A DNA stretch of 64,000 nucleotides from Paenibacillus camerounensis (GCF_000723885.1 NZ_CCDG010000060.1:1-64000), one strand, 5' to 3'; numbered from the stretch's first letter, positions 9,361 through 19,193 are shown. Notes: generated by a model not told the origin, from the letters alone. Numbers and translations are program-made.

Positions 9361-10098
9361 ATGATACAAAAATCAATTCCGAGTATTTTTACCATTGGTA
9401 ATCTGATGCTTGGAATGTTTGGTATCATGATGGCGTTAGACGGCAAGCTCAGCATGGCCGCTATCATGGTGATTATCGCTATGCTTTTAGACGGACTGGA
9501 CGGCCGGGTCGCTCGTGCGCTTAAATGTGAAAGTGAATTTGGCAAGGAGCTTGATTCTTTATCCGATGTTGTCTCCTTCGGGGTAGCACCGGCGCTGATT
9601 ATGTATATCACCAGCCTGCAGGATTTGAACTCCGCACTGGGCTGGACGGTCACCGCAATCTTCCCGGTATTCGGGGCGCTGCGGCTGGCACGCTTTAATG
9701 TCCGTCCGGGAATTCCCGGATATTTTATCGGATTGCCGATTCCTGCAGCAGGTGGCGTGTTAGCCACACTGGCTCTTTTTCATAAAGATGTCTCTGCTCC
9801 GTTCATGATTGTTGCTACCTTGCTCTTATCCTATCTCATGGTCAGTACTGTTAAATATCCTAACTTCAAGAAAGTCGGCCTGCCCAAAAAAGCGGTGCTG
9901 ATCGCACCAGTAGTCATTGTTGTGGCAGTAGCCGTGGCTGTGATTTTCCCGGAGCAGATTGCCAAAATGATCTTTGCACTGCTGGCGCTATATGCGCTCT
10001 ATGGCTTCAAGCACAATATTGCCCGGCTGACGGCACGCCGCCGCCACCGCCGCAGAAGACGTTCGGAAGACAAAGTGTATCAATCCAAGAACGGCTAA
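9361..10098 (+). CDS. pssA: CDP-diacylglycerol-serine O-phosphatidyltransferase
   Basis: PssA makes phosphatidylserine, the precursor of phosphatidylethanolamine, in the membrane. The CDP-alcohol phosphotransferase motif D-G-x2-A-R-x8-G-x3-D-x3-D is complete (D47, G48, A51, R52, G61, D65, D69). About seven to eight hydrophobic segments fill the 245 residues. The C terminus is a strongly basic tail (RRRHRRRRRSEDK-like) likely to lie on the cytoplasmic face. GAGGTGAAG precedes the ATG. Other CDP-alcohol transferases share the motif; the serine enzyme is the best fit by overall sequence. Confidence 0.88.
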   Translation: MIQKSIPSIFTIGNLMLGMFGIMMALDGKLSMAAIMVIIAMLLDGLDGRVARALKCESEFGKELDSLSDVVSFGVAPALIMYITSLQDLNSALGWTVTAIFPVFGALRLARFNVRPGIPGYFIGLPIPAAGGVLATLALFHKDVSAPFMIVATLLLSYLMVSTVKYPNFKKVGLPKKAVLIAPVVIVVAVAVAVIFPEQIAKMIFALLALYALYGFKHNIARLTARRRHRRRRRSEDKVYQSKNG

Positions 10099-10127
10099 CC
10101 GGACTTTTTCCATGATCATACATTCCC

Positions 10128-10175
10128 AAAAAGGCTTTGCCCTCACTGATTCCAGTGAACGGCAAAGCCTTTGCT
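10128..10175. terminator. Bidirectional terminator between pssA and the minus-strand gene
   Basis: A 12-bp outer stem (AAAGGCTTTGCC with its complement ending at 10172) encloses a second 5-bp stem (CACTG/CAGTG). A T-run exists on both strands, the longer one on the minus strand. It serves convergent transcripts from pssA and from the gene at 10204-10599. Confidence 0.85.
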
Positions 10176-10203
10176 GTTGATAAGCCGGAAGCATGACGAA
10201 AGG

Positions 10204-10599
10204 TCAGGATAAATTAAACAGTCCAAGTGTGGCGCATTTCTGTGATTCCTTGGCGACCACCTCGTCCATATTGATGTCAAGCAGATTGCAGAGGGCAGAC
10301 ATATAGAACAGCTCGCGCCCCAGCTCAGAGGCTACCACCTCACGGCAGTTCTCGCACAGCCCACCTTCCAGATGAGTGCCTGCCAGTTCTTTGGCCTGCT
10401 CAAGCCCAAGCGACGGTTCGAATACCTGTTTGGTGGCATGCAGCTGGATACAGCCGCACTCCGTAATGGCCTTGACTACAGCACGGTTGACGGAAGCGCT
10501 GCTCTGGCCGTTTTTGGACATGACATCCAGCAGACTACGGTGACGGAGCAGCAGTTCGGAGACTTGATCCTGAAAGGCCTGTAAACTTGGTGCGCTCAT
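10204..10599 (-). CDS. Conserved protein of unknown function, MazG-like C terminus
   Basis: I do not recognise the function. The likely start is the ATG at 10599 (MSAPSLQAF), with AGGGGTG upstream, giving 131 residues; a longer frame upstream lacks a ribosome site. The middle has ECGCIQLHATKQ, and later a CENC pair. The C-terminal part (ELGRELFYMSALCNLLDIN) recalls the helices of MazG-like nucleotide pyrophosphohydrolases, but the acidic catalytic motif is not clear. The gene is alone and opposes all its neighbours, with a shared terminator toward pssA. It may belong to a family of uncharacterised Paenibacillus proteins. Confidence 0.75.
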   Translation of the reverse strand: MSAPSLQAFQDQVSELLLRHRSLLDVMSKNGQSSASVNRAVVKAITECGCIQLHATKQVFEPSLGLEQAKELAGTHLEGGLCENCREVVASELGRELFYMSALCNLLDINMDEVVAKESQKCATLGLFNLS

Positions 10600-10809
10600 T
10601 TTCCATTCACCCCTGGGTTCTTGATTGAGTTCATTATATGCCAGTACCCCCTTGTTTTCAACGGGAATAAGAGTTCCTGACAACCATGACATTACCTGTA
10701 ACTTTTTTCTGCATAAAATAAGCGTACCTGCGATTACCGTCCCGGAAATTGGAACATACTGGTGAGGAATACATCATTTCAGGATGAATAAAAGGAGGTG
10801 CGTAGGGTT

Positions 10810-11898
10810 ATGTGGAAAAAAATTGTTTTGACGCTTGCCGGGCTGCTTGGAGCCTGGTCCGGTTATTCGCTATACCATACGGCAGAAAGAGGATTCCCGC
10901 AGGGGATGGATAAGCTGGCGATGGGTCTGCCTGTGGAAGGAAGCATTTTGTTTACGGTGCTGGGTGCCATTATTTTTTTGATTGCGGGGACTTTATGCGC
11001 GGAATGGGGAGGTTCAAAGCTTCGTGAGGCGGTAGTGTACTGTTCGCGTATACCGATGAGTGAGATGGCCGCCGGCGCCGCTGGTCTGACCGGAGGGCTG
11101 CTGCTGTCTTTGCTGCTGTATCCGGCGATGGACTGGCTTGGTAAAGCGGGGGACTTGCTGCAGGTAGGGGTTACGCTGGCGCTGGGTTATATGGGGCTGC
11201 GAATCGGACTGGAGAAAAAAGAAGAGCTTGGCTCGCTATGGGCAACCGGACGCTGGGGGCAGCAGGATGAGCCGGAAGGGCGCGGTCCCCAGGAGCATAA
11301 AATTCTGGATACCAGCGTCATCATTGACGGACGGATCGCAGATATTTGCAAAACGGGCTTTATTGAAGGGACGATTGTCATTCCGGAATTCGTGCTTGAG
11401 GAGCTGCAGCATATTGCCGATTCTTCTGACCTGCTGAAGCGTAACCGCGGGCGGCGCGGGCTTGATATCCTCAATAAAATCCAGAAAGAGCTGGATGTGA
11501 AGGTGCTTATCTATGAGGGTGATTTTGAAGAAATCTCCGAGGTGGACAGCAAGCTGGTTAAGCTCGCTAAAGTGCTGCGAGGCAAGGTGGTCACGAATGA
11601 TTTCAACCTGAATAAGGTTTGTGAGCTGCAGGGTGTCTCGGTGCTTAATATTAATGATCTGGCCAACGCGGTCAAGCCGGTCGTACTTCCGGGTGAGGAG
11701 ATTATCGTGCAGGTAATCAAGGATGGCAAGGAGCATGGCCAGGGGGTGGCTTATCTGGACGACGGCACCATGATTGTCGTTGAAGGCGGGCGCGAATATA
11801 TTGGTACAACGATGGAAGTGCTGGTGACTAGCGTGCTGCAGACTTCTGCCGGCAGAATGATATTCGCCAAACCGAAGCTGCTGGAAAAGGCGCAATAA
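10810..11898 (+). CDS. yacL: PIN/TRAM-domain membrane protein (YacL family)
   Basis: This 362-residue protein has about four hydrophobic segments in the first 115 residues. A PIN nuclease-like domain follows, starting [16 protein letters not shown], with the acidic residues expected for metal binding and a later [12 protein letters not shown]-terminal TRAM-type RNA-binding domain contains [19 protein letters not shown] possible role is as a membrane-tied RNase; the family is not well characterised. ATG at 10810 has GGAGGTG nine bases upstream and is preferred to GTG at 10798. It sits before ispD as in Bacillus. Confidence 0.93.
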   Translation: MWKKIVLTLAGLLGAWSGYSLYHTAERGFPQGMDKLAMGLPVEGSILFTVLGAIIFLIAGTLCAEWGGSKLREAVVYCSRIPMSEMAAGAAGLTGGLLLSLLLYPAMDWLGKAGDLLQVGVTLALGYMGLRIGLEKKEELGSLWATGRWGQQDEPEGRGPQEHKILDTSVIIDGRIADICKTGFIEGTIVIPEFVLEELQHIADSSDLLKRNRGRRGLDILNKIQKELDVKVLIYEGDFEEISEVDSKLVKLAKVLRGKVVTNDFNLNKVCELQGVSVLNINDLANAVKPVVLPGEEIIVQVIKDGKEHGQGVAYLDDGTMIVVEGGREYIGTTMEVLVTSVLQTSAGRMIFAKPKLLEKAQ

Positions 11899-11992
11899 GC
11901 GTCAAAAGGGAATCCTGTAAGCCTTATGGGTTGGAAATGCCCGCCAAACACGTTATGATGAGGATATACGTGAAGGACAGGAGCCTAAGAAC

Positions 11993-12685
11993 ATGTCAAA
12001 CAGTGTAGGCGCCGTGATTGTGGCGGCAGGCAGAGGGACAAGAATGGGAACCGCAGAGAGCAAGCAGTATCTGCTCCTGCAGGATAAACCGGTTATCGTT
12101 CATACGCTTGAGGTGTTCCAGCAGCATGAGCTTATCTCTGAGATCGTGCTGGTAACCGGAGAAGCGGATATCGTCCGCTGCCGGGAATGGGTACAGGCCT
12201 ATAGGCTGGATAAAGTAAAGGCTGTCATTGCCGGTGGGACGGAGCGGCAGCATTCCGTGTACAAAGGTCTGCAGGCGCTAGAGACAGAATGGGTTATGGT
12301 TCATGATGGTGTCCGTCCGTTTGTGCAGGCTGCAGAGATCAGTGCCTGTTACCGGATAGCTGTCCAGTCCGGGGCGTCAGTGCTGGCTGTGCCGGTTAAA
12401 GATACAATTAAGCAGGTGAACGGTGCGGGTCAAGTAGTGTCCACACCTGACCGGCGAAGTCTGTGGGCGATTCAGACCCCGCAGACTTTTCGTCTGTCTG
12501 AGCTGATGGCCTCCTATGAAGCAGCGGAGCGCGACGGATTTATCGGTACAGATGATTCCAGTCTGGCAGAGCGCAGCGGGATCACGGTCTCTGTGGTGGA
12601 AGGGAGCTACAGTAATATCAAGCTGACGACACCGGAGGATCTGGATTTTGCTGAATTCACACAAAGAAGCAGGGGAGAGGGTTAA
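11993..12685 (+). CDS. ispD: IspD, 2-C-methyl-D-erythritol 4-phosphate cytidylyltransferase
   Basis: IspD couples CTP to methylerythritol phosphate in the MEP route to isoprenoids. The nucleotide-binding loop AAGRGTRMG lies at residues 11-19 of 230. The conserved VHDGVRPF and the late TTPEDL are also present. ATG with AGGAG upstream. ispF begins three bases after the stop, so the two successive MEP enzymes are translationally close. Confidence 0.97.
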   Translation: MSNSVGAVIVAAGRGTRMGTAESKQYLLLQDKPVIVHTLEVFQQHELISEIVLVTGEADIVRCREWVQAYRLDKVKAVIAGGTERQHSVYKGLQALETEWVMVHDGVRPFVQAAEISACYRIAVQSGASVLAVPVKDTIKQVNGAGQVVSTPDRRSLWAIQTPQTFRLSELMASYEAAERDGFIGTDDSSLAERSGITVSVVEGSYSNIKLTTPEDLDFAEFTQRSRGEG

Positions 12686-12688
12686 CAG

Positions 12689-13177
12689 ATGATAGCGGTA
12701 GGACAGGGCTTTGATGTACACCAGCTGGTGGAGGGGAGACCGTGCATTATCGGCGGGGTTACAATTCCTTATGAAAAGGGGCTGCTGGGCCACTCCGATG
12801 CGGATGTGCTGCTGCATGCAGTCAGCGATGCTATTCTTGGGGCTTTGGGGCTTGGCGATATCGGCCGGCATTTTCCCGATACTGATCCCGCATTCAAGGA
12901 TGCGGACAGCCTGAAGCTGCTTGAGCATGTATGGAGTCTTGCCCGCGAGCGCGGTTATAAGCTTGGCAACATTGATTCCACTATTATTGCACAGAAGCCG
13001 AAGATGGCTCCTTATATCCCGCAGATGAGCGAGATTATTGCCAAAGCGCTGGGTGCTGAGGTCTCCAAGGTTAATGTAAAAGCAACAACGACAGAACAGC
13101 TCGGCTTTGCCGGACGCGGTGAGGGGATTGCGGCACAATCTATTGTCTGCCTGCTCCAAGATGTGATATCATCTTGA
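12689..13177 (+). CDS. ispF: IspF, 2-C-methyl-D-erythritol 2,4-cyclodiphosphate synthase
   Basis: IspF forms the cyclic diphosphate and releases CMP in the MEP pathway. The 162-residue protein begins [13 protein letters not shown], where D9 and H11 bind the metal, and carries [20 protein letters not shown] with the third metal histidine. The C-terminal ATTTEQLGF binds CDP. It is a trimeric cytosolic enzyme in known members. It follows ispD and precedes gltX. Confidence 0.97.
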   Translation: MIAVGQGFDVHQLVEGRPCIIGGVTIPYEKGLLGHSDADVLLHAVSDAILGALGLGDIGRHFPDTDPAFKDADSLKLLEHVWSLARERGYKLGNIDSTIIAQKPKMAPYIPQMSEIIAKALGAEVSKVNVKATTTEQLGFAGRGEGIAAQSIVCLLQDVISS

Positions 13178-13228
13178 GATGGCTGTATACGGCCTAATTT
13201 TAACCATTTTGAAGCGGAGGGATTTACA

Positions 13229-14692
13229 GTGGCGGATCAAGTCCGGGTGCGTTATGCACCGAGCCCTACGGGACATTTACATATCGGAAATGCCAGAACG
13301 GCATTGTTTAACTATTTGTTTGCCCGTAATCTGGGAGGCAAATTTATTATCCGGATCGAAGATACAGACGTAAAGCGCAATGTTGCCGGCGGTGAAGAAA
13401 GCCAGCTGAAATATTTGAAGTGGCTGGGCATTAACTGGGATGAGAGCGTCGATGTAGGCGGAGAATACGGACCGTACCGCCAGACGGAACGTCTGGATCT
13501 GTACCGCGTATACTGGCAGGATCTGATTGACCGCGGCCTTGCTTACCGCTGCTACTGTACGGAAGAAGAGCTGGAAGCAGAACGCGAAGAACAGACCGCA
13601 CGAGGTGAAACGCCGCGTTATTCCGGCAAACACCGCAATTTGACTGAAGAGCAGCGCCTTGCCTTCGAGGCAGAGGGACGTGTAGCCAGCATCCGTTTTC
13701 TGGTGCCGGAAGACCGCACGTATACCTTTGATGATATCGTCAAGGGCAGCATTTCTTTCACTACGAAGGAAATGGGTGACTTTGTTATCGTGAAGAAGGA
13801 CGGAATTCCGACCTATAACTTCGCCGTTGCCGTTGATGATCATCTGATGGAAATCTCCCATGTTCTGCGCGGGGAAGACCACATCTCCAATACGCCCCGC
13901 CAGCTGATGATTTATGAAGCGCTGGGCTGGGAAGCTCCGCTGTTCGGCCATATGACGCTGATCGTAGGCGATGACCACAAGAAGCTGAGCAAGCGCAACG
14001 AATCCATTATTCAATTTATTGAGCAGTATGACCAGCTTGGCTACCTGCCTGAGGCACTGTTCAATTACATCTCTCTGCTCGGCTGGTCGCCGGAAGGGGA
14101 AGAGGAGATTTTCAGCCAGGAACAGCTGATCTCTATCTTTACAGCGGACCGTCTGTCCAAGAGTCCGGCAGTGTTCGACAAGAACAAGCTGGCGCATCTC
14201 AACAATCATTATATCAAGCATGCAGATCCGCAGCGGATCGCACGCCTTGCCATTCCGCATCTTCAAAAAGCAGGCCGGCTGCCTGCAGAGCTTAATGAAG
14301 AGCAGCAGACATGGGCAGAAAGCCTTGTAGCGCTATATCAGGAGCAGATGACTGCTGCATCGGACATCGTTGCGCTGTCTGAGCTGTTCTTCCGCAGCCA
14401 CCTGGAGCTGGAGACTGAAGCCGCACAGGTGCTTGCTGAAGCGCAGGTTCCGGAGGTGCTGTCCGCGTTCCTGGCCAAGGTAGAGAGCACCGGGGAATTT
14501 ACCGCTGCGAATATGGCAGTGCTGATTAAGGAAGTGCAGAAAGAAACAGGCCATAAGGGGAAAGGGCTGTTTATGCCGATTCGAGTCGCATTGACCGGCC
14601 AGACCCACGGCCGTGATCTGAATGTGACCATTGCCCTTCTGGGACGCGGCCGGGTTATTGAACGGCTGAAGTCACAGATTAAAGGGGCTTAG
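13229..14692 (+). CDS. gltX: Glutamyl-tRNA synthetase
   Basis: GltX charges tRNA-Glu and, in most Bacillota, also mischarges tRNA-Gln for later amidation. The class I signatures are HLHIG (16-20) and KLSKR (252-256). The protein has 487 residues, usual for the family, with a C-terminal anticodon-binding helical region. The start is GTG at 13229 with GGAGGGA upstream. It follows ispF by 51 bases and ends before the T-box leader. Confidence 0.97.
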   Translation: MADQVRVRYAPSPTGHLHIGNARTALFNYLFARNLGGKFIIRIEDTDVKRNVAGGEESQLKYLKWLGINWDESVDVGGEYGPYRQTERLDLYRVYWQDLIDRGLAYRCYCTEEELEAEREEQTARGETPRYSGKHRNLTEEQRLAFEAEGRVASIRFLVPEDRTYTFDDIVKGSISFTTKEMGDFVIVKKDGIPTYNFAVAVDDHLMEISHVLRGEDHISNTPRQLMIYEALGWEAPLFGHMTLIVGDDHKKLSKRNESIIQFIEQYDQLGYLPEALFNYISLLGWSPEGEEEIFSQEQLISIFTADRLSKSPAVFDKNKLAHLNNHYIKHADPQRIARLAIPHLQKAGRLPAELNEEQQTWAESLVALYQEQMTAASDIVALSELFFRSHLELETEAAQVLAEAQVPEVLSAFLAKVESTGEFTAANMAVLIKEVQKETGHKGKGLFMPIRVALTGQTHGRDLNVTIALLGRGRVIERLKSQIKGA

Positions 14693-14760
14693 GCTGTATT
14701 AAGCAGCGTATAACCCTTGTCAGTCCAGGTTCTTTTCGCTAAGATAGAAACATATTGTAA

Positions 14761-15064
14761 CAGCTGTGATCAGGAAAAGTATGCGTATAGGGACAATTAC
14801 CAGAGAGAATAACCGCGGAGGAGAGGTTCACTCCGTGGCTGGGAGTTATTCACTTGTCTTCCGCAGAATATGCGCCTGTGAGCTGTGCGGCTGAGCGGTT
14901 CCGTTAAGGAGCGTTAGGCTGTACCGGGAACGTTGCCGTTATTAACGCAAGAGGGATCAGAGGAAGCTGCGGTTAGAAATGGCCGGAGCAATGAAGTATG
15001 ATCCAAGCAGAGTGGAACCGCGGTTAAACGCCTCTGCAGCTTTGAGCTGCAGAGGCGTTTTTTG
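14761..15064 (+). promoter_or_regulatory. T-box leader, specific for tRNA-Cys
   Basis: Stem I is closed by CAGCT with AGCTG near 14761 and 14881, and contains AGTA, the AG-bulge AGAGA and the partner GGCTGGGAG. Opposite AGTA lies GAA followed by TA and the specifier TGC (14871-14873), a cysteine codon. The T-box core AGAGTGGAACCGCG is at 15009-15022; its TGGA can pair with the UCCA end of tRNA-Cys, whose discriminator base is U. The terminator is a stem of about 15 bp (15026-15040 with 15046-15060) with T6. Uncharged tRNA-Cys should allow read-through into cysE-cysS. Confidence 0.95.
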
Positions 15065-15186
15065 TCGAGAGATGCCGGATAAAGACTGCCTGTGCCGCTG
15101 CTATATTCAGCAAGGGTGCTTGATAATACCTTCGCCCGGCGCACCTGTTAACAGGAGGCGGCGAAGCCAAGAAGAGGGGAAACGTG

Positions 15187-15879
15187 ATGTTTAAGCATAT
15201 AAAGTCGGATATCCGGGCAGTATTCGACAACGATCCCGCGGCGCGGAGCAAATTCGAGGTTGTTTTTACTTATGCCGGACTTCACGCGATATGGGCTCAC
15301 AGAATAGCCCACTCCTTTTACACACGCCGGTGGTTTACACTGGCCCGGATTGTTTCGCAGATCAGCAGATTTATGACCGGTGTTGAGATTCATCCCGGCG
15401 CGCGGATCGGCAACCGGCTGTTCATTGACCACGGGATGGGTATTGTCATCGGTGAAACCTGTGAGATCGGTGATGATGTTATCATCTATCAGGGAGTGAC
15501 TCTTGGCGGTACAGGGAAGGAAAAAGGCAAGCGCCATCCGACGGTAGGCAACAATGTTGTTATTGGTTCCGGGGCAAAAGTACTGGGATCGTTCCGGATC
15601 GGCGATAATTCCAATATAGGCTCCAATGCGGTCGTGCTGAGGGAAGTGCCCAACAACAGTACAGTGGTCGGCAACCCGGGGCGTGTAGTCAAACGTAACG
15701 GTGAACGGGTGACCGACCGGCTGGATCATACCAAAATGCCCGATCCGCTTATCGATTCCCTGCGGTTTTTGCAGAAGGAAATTGAGGAGCTTCGTGAGCA
15801 GATGGGTAATGAGGATAAACAAAAGGCGGAGCAGCGGAGGCTGGAAAGCCAGCAGTATATCGGAGATTATGAAATTTAA
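15187..15879 (+). CDS. cysE: Serine O-acetyltransferase
   Basis: CysE acetylates serine to O-acetylserine, the acceptor for sulfide in cysteine synthesis. The 230 residues contain the left-handed beta-helix hexapeptide repeats with HPGARIGNRLFIDHGMGIVIG and GVTLGGTGKEKGKRHP, the latter holding catalytic and CoA-contact residues. A basic, charged tail follows GRVVKRNG. ATG at 15187 matches the Bacillus start; GTG at 15184 is in frame but less likely. It is first after the cysteine T-box, tying its expression to tRNA-Cys charging. Confidence 0.97.
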   Translation: MFKHIKSDIRAVFDNDPAARSKFEVVFTYAGLHAIWAHRIAHSFYTRRWFTLARIVSQISRFMTGVEIHPGARIGNRLFIDHGMGIVIGETCEIGDDVIIYQGVTLGGTGKEKGKRHPTVGNNVVIGSGAKVLGSFRIGDNSNIGSNAVVLREVPNNSTVVGNPGRVVKRNGERVTDRLDHTKMPDPLIDSLRFLQKEIEELREQMGNEDKQKAEQRRLESQQYIGDYEI

Positions 15880-15933
15880 AGCTTACCGGTATTCAAATGA
15901 ATCCGGGGACAACAGAAAGGATTGGGAACAGAA

Positions 15934-17340
15934 ATGGCTTTGCAAATCTACAACACTATGACGCGTGCTAAAGAGGTCTTTGTGCCGCAGGAGCCGGGTA
16001 AGGTCAAAATGTACGTATGCGGACCTACGGTTTACGGTTATATGCATATCGGAAATGCCAGACCTGTTATTGTATTTGATATGGTCCGCAACTATCTGGA
16101 GGCACTCGGCAATGAAGTCCGTTATTTGACCAATTTCACCGATGTGGATGACAAAATGATCCGCAAAGCGGAAGAGATGAACATCACCGTAGCTGAGGTT
16201 GCGGACATGTTTATCGCTGCCTATCAGGAGGATCTGACCGGACTCGGCGTGAAGCCGGCAACGATGAATCCGCGTGTTACGGAGAGTATGGACAAGATTA
16301 TTGAGTTCATTAAGGAGCTTGAAGAGAAGGGCTACGCCTATGAGAACGGCGGCGATGTATATTACCGTACCGGTAAGTTTGCTGATTACGGCAAGCTGTC
16401 CCGCCAGAACCTGGAGGAACTGCGCTTTGGTATCCGTGTCGAGGTAGATCCCCGCAAGGAAAACCAGGAGGATTTCGTGCTTTGGAAGGCAGCCAAGCCA
16501 GGTGAAGTGCATTGGGCCAGTCCGTGGGGAGAGGGACGGCCCGGCTGGCATATTGAATGCTCGGCAATGGTCCGCGAATATCTTGGCAAGACTATCGACA
16601 TTCATGGCGGCGGAGAGGATTTGAAGTTTCCGCACCATGAATGCGAGTGCGCGCAGACAGAAGCACTAACGGGCGCGCCGCTGTCGAATTATTGGATGCA
16701 CAATGCATTCTTGAATATCGGTGACGAGAAAATGTCGAAATCTCTTGGGAACGGCTTGCTGGTGAAGGATATCCGTGCGCGCTTTAAGGCGGGGACTATC
16801 CGTTATTTCATGCTCTCCAGCCATTACCGCAATCAGCTCAATTTCACGGAGGAAGCGCTGCTGTCCGCCGAGAAGAGCGTGGAACGGATTACCCTTGCCG
16901 AAAGTAATGTGAAGCACCGTCTCGAACTGGCTCCTGAAGGGGCGGACGGAGAAGTGAGTGCAGCTGTTTCTGAGCGGCTGGCTGCTGTTATTGGCAGCTA
17001 CCATGCCAGAATGCAGGATGACTTCAATACGCCGGATGCTATCACTGCTGTATTCGACTGGGTAAGCCTGGCGAACCAGACGCTGGCCAGGGAAGACGCG
17101 GCGGCTGCTGATTTTGCGGCGCTGCTGAAGACTTTTGGCGAAATGAATGCTGTACTCGGCCTGGCACCTGAGATTGAAGCTGAGGCTGCAACGGAAGAAA
17201 TTGAGCGCCTGATTGCTGAACGGGCAGAAGCCCGCAAGAACAAGAACTGGGGCCGTTCCGATGAGATCCGTGATGAGCTGAATAGTCTCGGTATCCTGCT
17301 GGAGGATACTCCGCAGGGGATGCGGTGGCGGCGCAAATGA
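15934..17340 (+). CDS. cysS: Cysteinyl-tRNA synthetase
   Basis: CysS charges tRNA-Cys. Class I motifs are HIGN (38-41) and KMSKS (266-270). Zinc ligands include C29 in YVCGPT, with further Cys/His in HIECSAM and HHECECAQ. The length of 468 residues is normal. ATG at 15934 gives the expected N terminus (MALQIYNT); an upstream in-frame TTG at 15922 is closer to the AAAGGA and cannot be excluded. Co-transcription with cysE under the T-box is expected. Confidence 0.96.
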   Translation: MALQIYNTMTRAKEVFVPQEPGKVKMYVCGPTVYGYMHIGNARPVIVFDMVRNYLEALGNEVRYLTNFTDVDDKMIRKAEEMNITVAEVADMFIAAYQEDLTGLGVKPATMNPRVTESMDKIIEFIKELEEKGYAYENGGDVYYRTGKFADYGKLSRQNLEELRFGIRVEVDPRKENQEDFVLWKAAKPGEVHWASPWGEGRPGWHIECSAMVREYLGKTIDIHGGGEDLKFPHHECECAQTEALTGAPLSNYWMHNAFLNIGDEKMSKSLGNGLLVKDIRARFKAGTIRYFMLSSHYRNQLNFTEEALLSAEKSVERITLAESNVKHRLELAPEGADGEVSAAVSERLAAVIGSYHARMQDDFNTPDAITAVFDWVSLANQTLAREDAAAADFAALLKTFGEMNAVLGLAPEIEAEAATEEIERLIAERAEARKNKNWGRSDEIRDELNSLGILLEDTPQGMRWRRK

Positions 17341-17774
17341 GCGGCGGATTTAACTTAGACGAGGCTTGGTTCCCGTATGTACCATCGAAGCCGGCAAGGC
17401 TGCTTTCGCCGATTGTACTGGCTTATGCCGGTGATGCCATTTATGAAGTGGCGGTACGGCAGTATCTGATTTCACTGCCGAATCTGCGGCCGAATCATTT
17501 GCACCGCACGGCCACCGGCCTCGTATCTGCCAAGGCGCAGAGTACGATTCTTGCCTATCTGGAACCGCAGCTGACTGATGAAGAAAAGGATGTGGCCCGT
17601 CAGGGGCGTAATGCCAAGTCGGGAACCATTCCCAAGAATGCTGATGTCCTGGAATACCGCCATGCAACAGCATTTGAATGCCTGATCGGACATCTGTATT
17701 ACACAGGGCAGCAGAAGAGAATTCAGGAGCTGGTCCACAGCAGTATCGAGTATATGATGAACCGGTCCAAGTGA
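17337..17774 (+). CDS. mrnC: Mini-ribonuclease III
   Basis: Mini-III is an RNase III domain without a dsRNA-binding domain; in Bacillus it matures 23S rRNA ends. AYAGDAIYEVAVRQYL holds the acidic catalytic signature and RGRNAKSGTIPKNADVLEYRHATAFECLIG-type second motif is present (split here by position: about 80-115). ATG at 17337 overlaps the cysS stop as ATGA, which suggests coupling; GTG at 17325, nearer to a GGGG, is the alternative. Length is about 145 residues. Confidence 0.93.
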   Translation: MSGGFNLDEAWFPYVPSKPARLLSPIVLAYAGDAIYEVAVRQYLISLPNLRPNHLHRTATGLVSAKAQSTILAYLEPQLTDEEKDVARQGRNAKSGTIPKNADVLEYRHATAFECLIGHLYYTGQQKRIQELVHSSIEYMMNRSK

Positions 17775-17808
17775 GGCCGTGTACAGCTATAGAACAGGAG
17801 GCAACAAC

Positions 17809-18570
17809 ATGGAAGAACTTAGGACGGAAGAGGAAATACTGGCAGGTAAGCATTCGGTGCTTGAAGCGTTGCGTGCCGGCCGTACATTGAACAAAATCTG
17901 GATCGCCGAAACGGCACAGAAGCATTTGACCGCGCCGATTATCGCTGAAGCGCGCAAGGCGGGTATTGTAATTCAGCATGTAGACAAACGGAAGCTAGAT
18001 CAGCTTGCACCGGGAGTGCAGCATCAGGGGGTAGTGGCACAGGCGGCACCTTTTGCTTATACCGAAGTGTCAGATATTCTTGCTGCGGCTGAAGCTAAAG
18101 GGGAGCCTCCGTTTCTCATTCTGCTGGATGAAATTGAGGACCCTCATAATCTGGGCTCCATTCTGCGTACTGCAGACTGTACCGGAGTACACGGCGTAAT
18201 TGTTCCAAAGCGCCGGTCTGCACAGATTACTGCCACAGTCTCTAAAACCTCGGCAGGTGCGGTAGAGTATGTTCCGGTTGCACGGGTCACTAATCTCGGG
18301 CAGACTATAGACCGGCTCAAAGAGCTTGGCGTCTGGGTAGTGGGTACAGATGTTGCTACTGATCAGAATCTGTATGAATCAGACATTTTTACAGGACCGG
18401 TAGCTGTTGTAATCGGCAATGAGAATAAAGGCATGGGCCGGCTGATCCGTGAAAAATGCGATGTGCTGCTCAAGCTCCCGATGGCCGGCAAGATCAACTC
18501 CCTGAATGCATCGGTTGCCGCCGGGGTTATTATGTATGAGGTGCTGCGCCGCCGGCATCAGCAGGGATAG
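17809..18570 (+). CDS. rlmB: 23S rRNA 2'-O-methyltransferase RlmB (TrmH/SpoU family)
   Basis: RlmB methylates a 2'-hydroxyl of a guanosine in 23S rRNA (G2251 in E. coli). The SPOUT family motifs are NLGSILRTADCTGVHGV, VVIGNENKGMG and LPMAGKINSLNASVAAGV, the last forming the trefoil-knot SAM site. An N-terminal substrate-binding domain of about 80 residues precedes them. ATG at 17809 has a perfect AGGAGG seven bases upstream. It fits the usual cysS-mrnC-rlmB order. Confidence 0.94.
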   Translation: MEELRTEEEILAGKHSVLEALRAGRTLNKIWIAETAQKHLTAPIIAEARKAGIVIQHVDKRKLDQLAPGVQHQGVVAQAAPFAYTEVSDILAAAEAKGEPPFLILLDEIEDPHNLGSILRTADCTGVHGVIVPKRRSAQITATVSKTSAGAVEYVPVARVTNLGQTIDRLKELGVWVVGTDVATDQNLYESDIFTGPVAVVIGNENKGMGRLIREKCDVLLKLPMAGKINSLNASVAAGVIMYEVLRRRHQQG

Positions 18571-18572
18571 CT

Positions 18573-19094
18573 ATGGCTGACTGGCGCGATGTGCTTCTGG
18601 TGGATGGTTATAACATGATAGGCGGCTGGCCGGAACTTGCGGCTCTTTCGCTGACAGGCATGCAGGAAGCGCGTGACCGGCTCCTGGATATGCTGGCTGA
18701 TTATCAGGCATTCACCGGACGGCGCGTTATCGCCGTGTTCGATGCTTACCGTGTCCCGGGACTCGGGAGGTCTTTTGTGCAGGGGAAGGTTCAGGTGGTC
18801 TTCACCAAAGAGAAGGAGACAGCGGACGAATGCATCGAGCGGCTGGTCGGCGAGTTCAGCCACCGGCGCCGGCAGATCTATGTGGCGACAAGCGATTATG
18901 TGGAGCAGCATGTCATTTTTGCCCAAGGGGCACTGCGCGTCTCCGCCCGGGAGCTGAAGGTGGAGATTGAAGAAAATCAAAAGCTTGTCAAAAAAGCGAT
19001 AGAACCCGAACGAATCATCTCCAGGCGCCACTCGCTTGAAGATAAGCTTCCGCCGGATACGCGTAAACGCCTTGAAGACTGGCGCCGGCAGTGA
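18573..19094 (+). CDS. rae1: Rae1/YacP, NYN-domain ribosome-associated endonuclease
   Basis: Rae1 is a PIN-like (NYN) nuclease that cuts mRNA in the ribosomal A site in Bacillus. The 173 residues start with DVLLVDGYNMIGGWPEL and contain VIAVFDAYRV, KEKETADECIERLV and VATSDYVEQ, all acidic-residue motifs of the family. It begins two bases after the rlmB stop. It is the last gene of the cysE operon; sigH has its own promoter downstream. Confidence 0.93.
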   Translation: MADWRDVLLVDGYNMIGGWPELAALSLTGMQEARDRLLDMLADYQAFTGRRVIAVFDAYRVPGLGRSFVQGKVQVVFTKEKETADECIERLVGEFSHRRRQIYVATSDYVEQHVIFAQGALRVSARELKVEIEENQKLVKKAIEPERIISRRHSLEDKLPPDTRKRLEDWRRQ

Positions 19095-19163
19095 ATTGGC
19101 AGAACATAAAAGCGCCGAAATTCCATAAATTGTTATAGGTGATTGTTTCTGGACAATATCTGG

Positions 19164-19193
19164 TTGACGTTGTAAGGTAACATAATATATACT
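19164..19193 (+). promoter_or_regulatory. Promoter of sigH
   Basis: TTGACG (19164-19169), 18 bases, TATACT (19188-19193) gives a good sigma-A promoter just before sigH. The region is AT-rich, which would suit AbrB binding as known in Bacillus, but no defined site can be shown. Confidence 0.75.
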
